Position numbers and translations under genes: made by a program. A stretch of 64,000 nt of DNA from Bedellia somnulentella (Eukaryota > Arthropoda > Insecta > Lepidoptera > Bedelliidae): contig OY755177.1 of assembly GCA_963576735.1 (NCBI GenBank), positions 3,782,001 through 3,846,000 of the forward strand. Direction: 5' to 3'. The notes under the pieces were generated by a model, which worked only from the letters and a program-made list of their open reading frames with translations, was not told the origin of the DNA and made no database searches. Of this stretch, positions 63,645 to 64,000 are shown in pieces; position 1 is the stretch's first letter; every line of letters begins with the position of its first letter.

Positions 63645-64000
63645 TTTTATTTATTTTTTTTAATTAAATTTCTTATTGCATTTGGAATAGGTGTAGTTTT
63701 ATTTAAGGGAAATTTTCCGTACTTCCAAAAGTCCGATAATTTCTTTTTGGGATTTTACTGAGGTGACTATAGTAAGATAGTAATAATAAATACTAACCTA
63801 TTTATGCTACGAAGAAAAAATACCCAGGCTTAATAGAATTATGAGTAATTATTTAATTCAAAGATTATTTTAATTATCTTGGCTACGCTTTTCTTTGCTC
63901 ATGCTCTTTCGTTATTTTCGTATTATTGTTTTTTTTTATAATTGTTTTACGGCCTGGTTGTTGATCATGGTTATTTCCCTCCAAAGCTTACTTACATAAT
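63645..64000. other. intergenic, nothing seen
   Basis: AT-rich end of the window; no repeat or frame recognised. Confidence 0.4.

Overview
The window reads as AT-rich nuclear DNA of an insect, most likely a moth or butterfly. The grounds are repeat motifs I recognise from lepidopteran genomes: the TCATCATCATCAG...CGTCCACTGCTGGACAT repeat near 26936, the CCGACTTCAAAAAAGGAGG repeat near 52320, Helitron-like ends (TCTATACT... / ...GCGAAGCCGGGGCGGGTCGCTAG), the ACGTCCGTGGCCGAGTGGATAGG tRNA-type SINE near 22447, and a LINE tail that copies GGAAGAGATCGC. No bacterial, plasmid or organelle signature is present, and no large intact host gene lies in the window.

Host genes. Two pieces look like real exons. 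On the minus strand 17775-17976 encodes a signal peptide, a short acidic propeptide and the motif DPCKSG directly before a GTAAGT donor. This fits the first coding exon of a BMP1/tolloid-type astacin protease, whose first intron would then run left out of the window (at least 17.7 kb). On the plus strand 61857-61956 and 63180-63335 form a phase-compatible two-exon model of unknown function, followed by a CpG-rich block at 63488-63600.

Mobile DNA fills most of the rest. (1) Two SINE-like families dominate: SINE-A (about 370 bp, tRNA-like head, TTATG tail, about 11 copies) and SINE-B (about 250 bp, TATG tail, about 24 copies). Several copies keep 10-14 bp target duplications. SINE-B shares its 3' tail with an RTE-like LINE also present here. 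(2) LINE remnants: one 0.55 kb RTE-like 3' end with a 162-codon frame plus short tails, two CR1/L2-like 3' ends, and one jockey-like tail. (3) A 556 bp miniature LTR retrotransposon (16184-16739) has two apparently identical 172 bp LTRs, a tRNA-Trp-type primer site, a polypurine tract and a 4 bp target duplication. (4) DNA transposons: an irritans-type mariner (23389-24509), a PIF/Harbinger composite (21089-22086), two elements with 8 bp duplications (3409-4536 and 54078-55993), an 850 bp element (31339-32188), a 138 bp foldback MITE inside a SINE, and others. (5) Helitron-like elements include a pair of about 0.98 kb elements in opposite orientation 28 kb apart, and a 1.55 kb element keeping the C-terminal PIF1-like helicase.

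The least conventional structure is a family of cassettes, each with a tRNA-like cloverleaf (A box and B box intact). They lie in tandem and in inverted array at 5871-7500 and 12651-13250. One further cassette is inserted, with a 13 bp target duplication, into the Helitron helicase frame at 46813-47098. Long perfect hairpins surround the tRNA-like units. This is the best candidate here for an undescribed mobile or amplifying system.

All coordinates and repeat matches were read by eye. Family names rest on recognised motifs, not on database searches.
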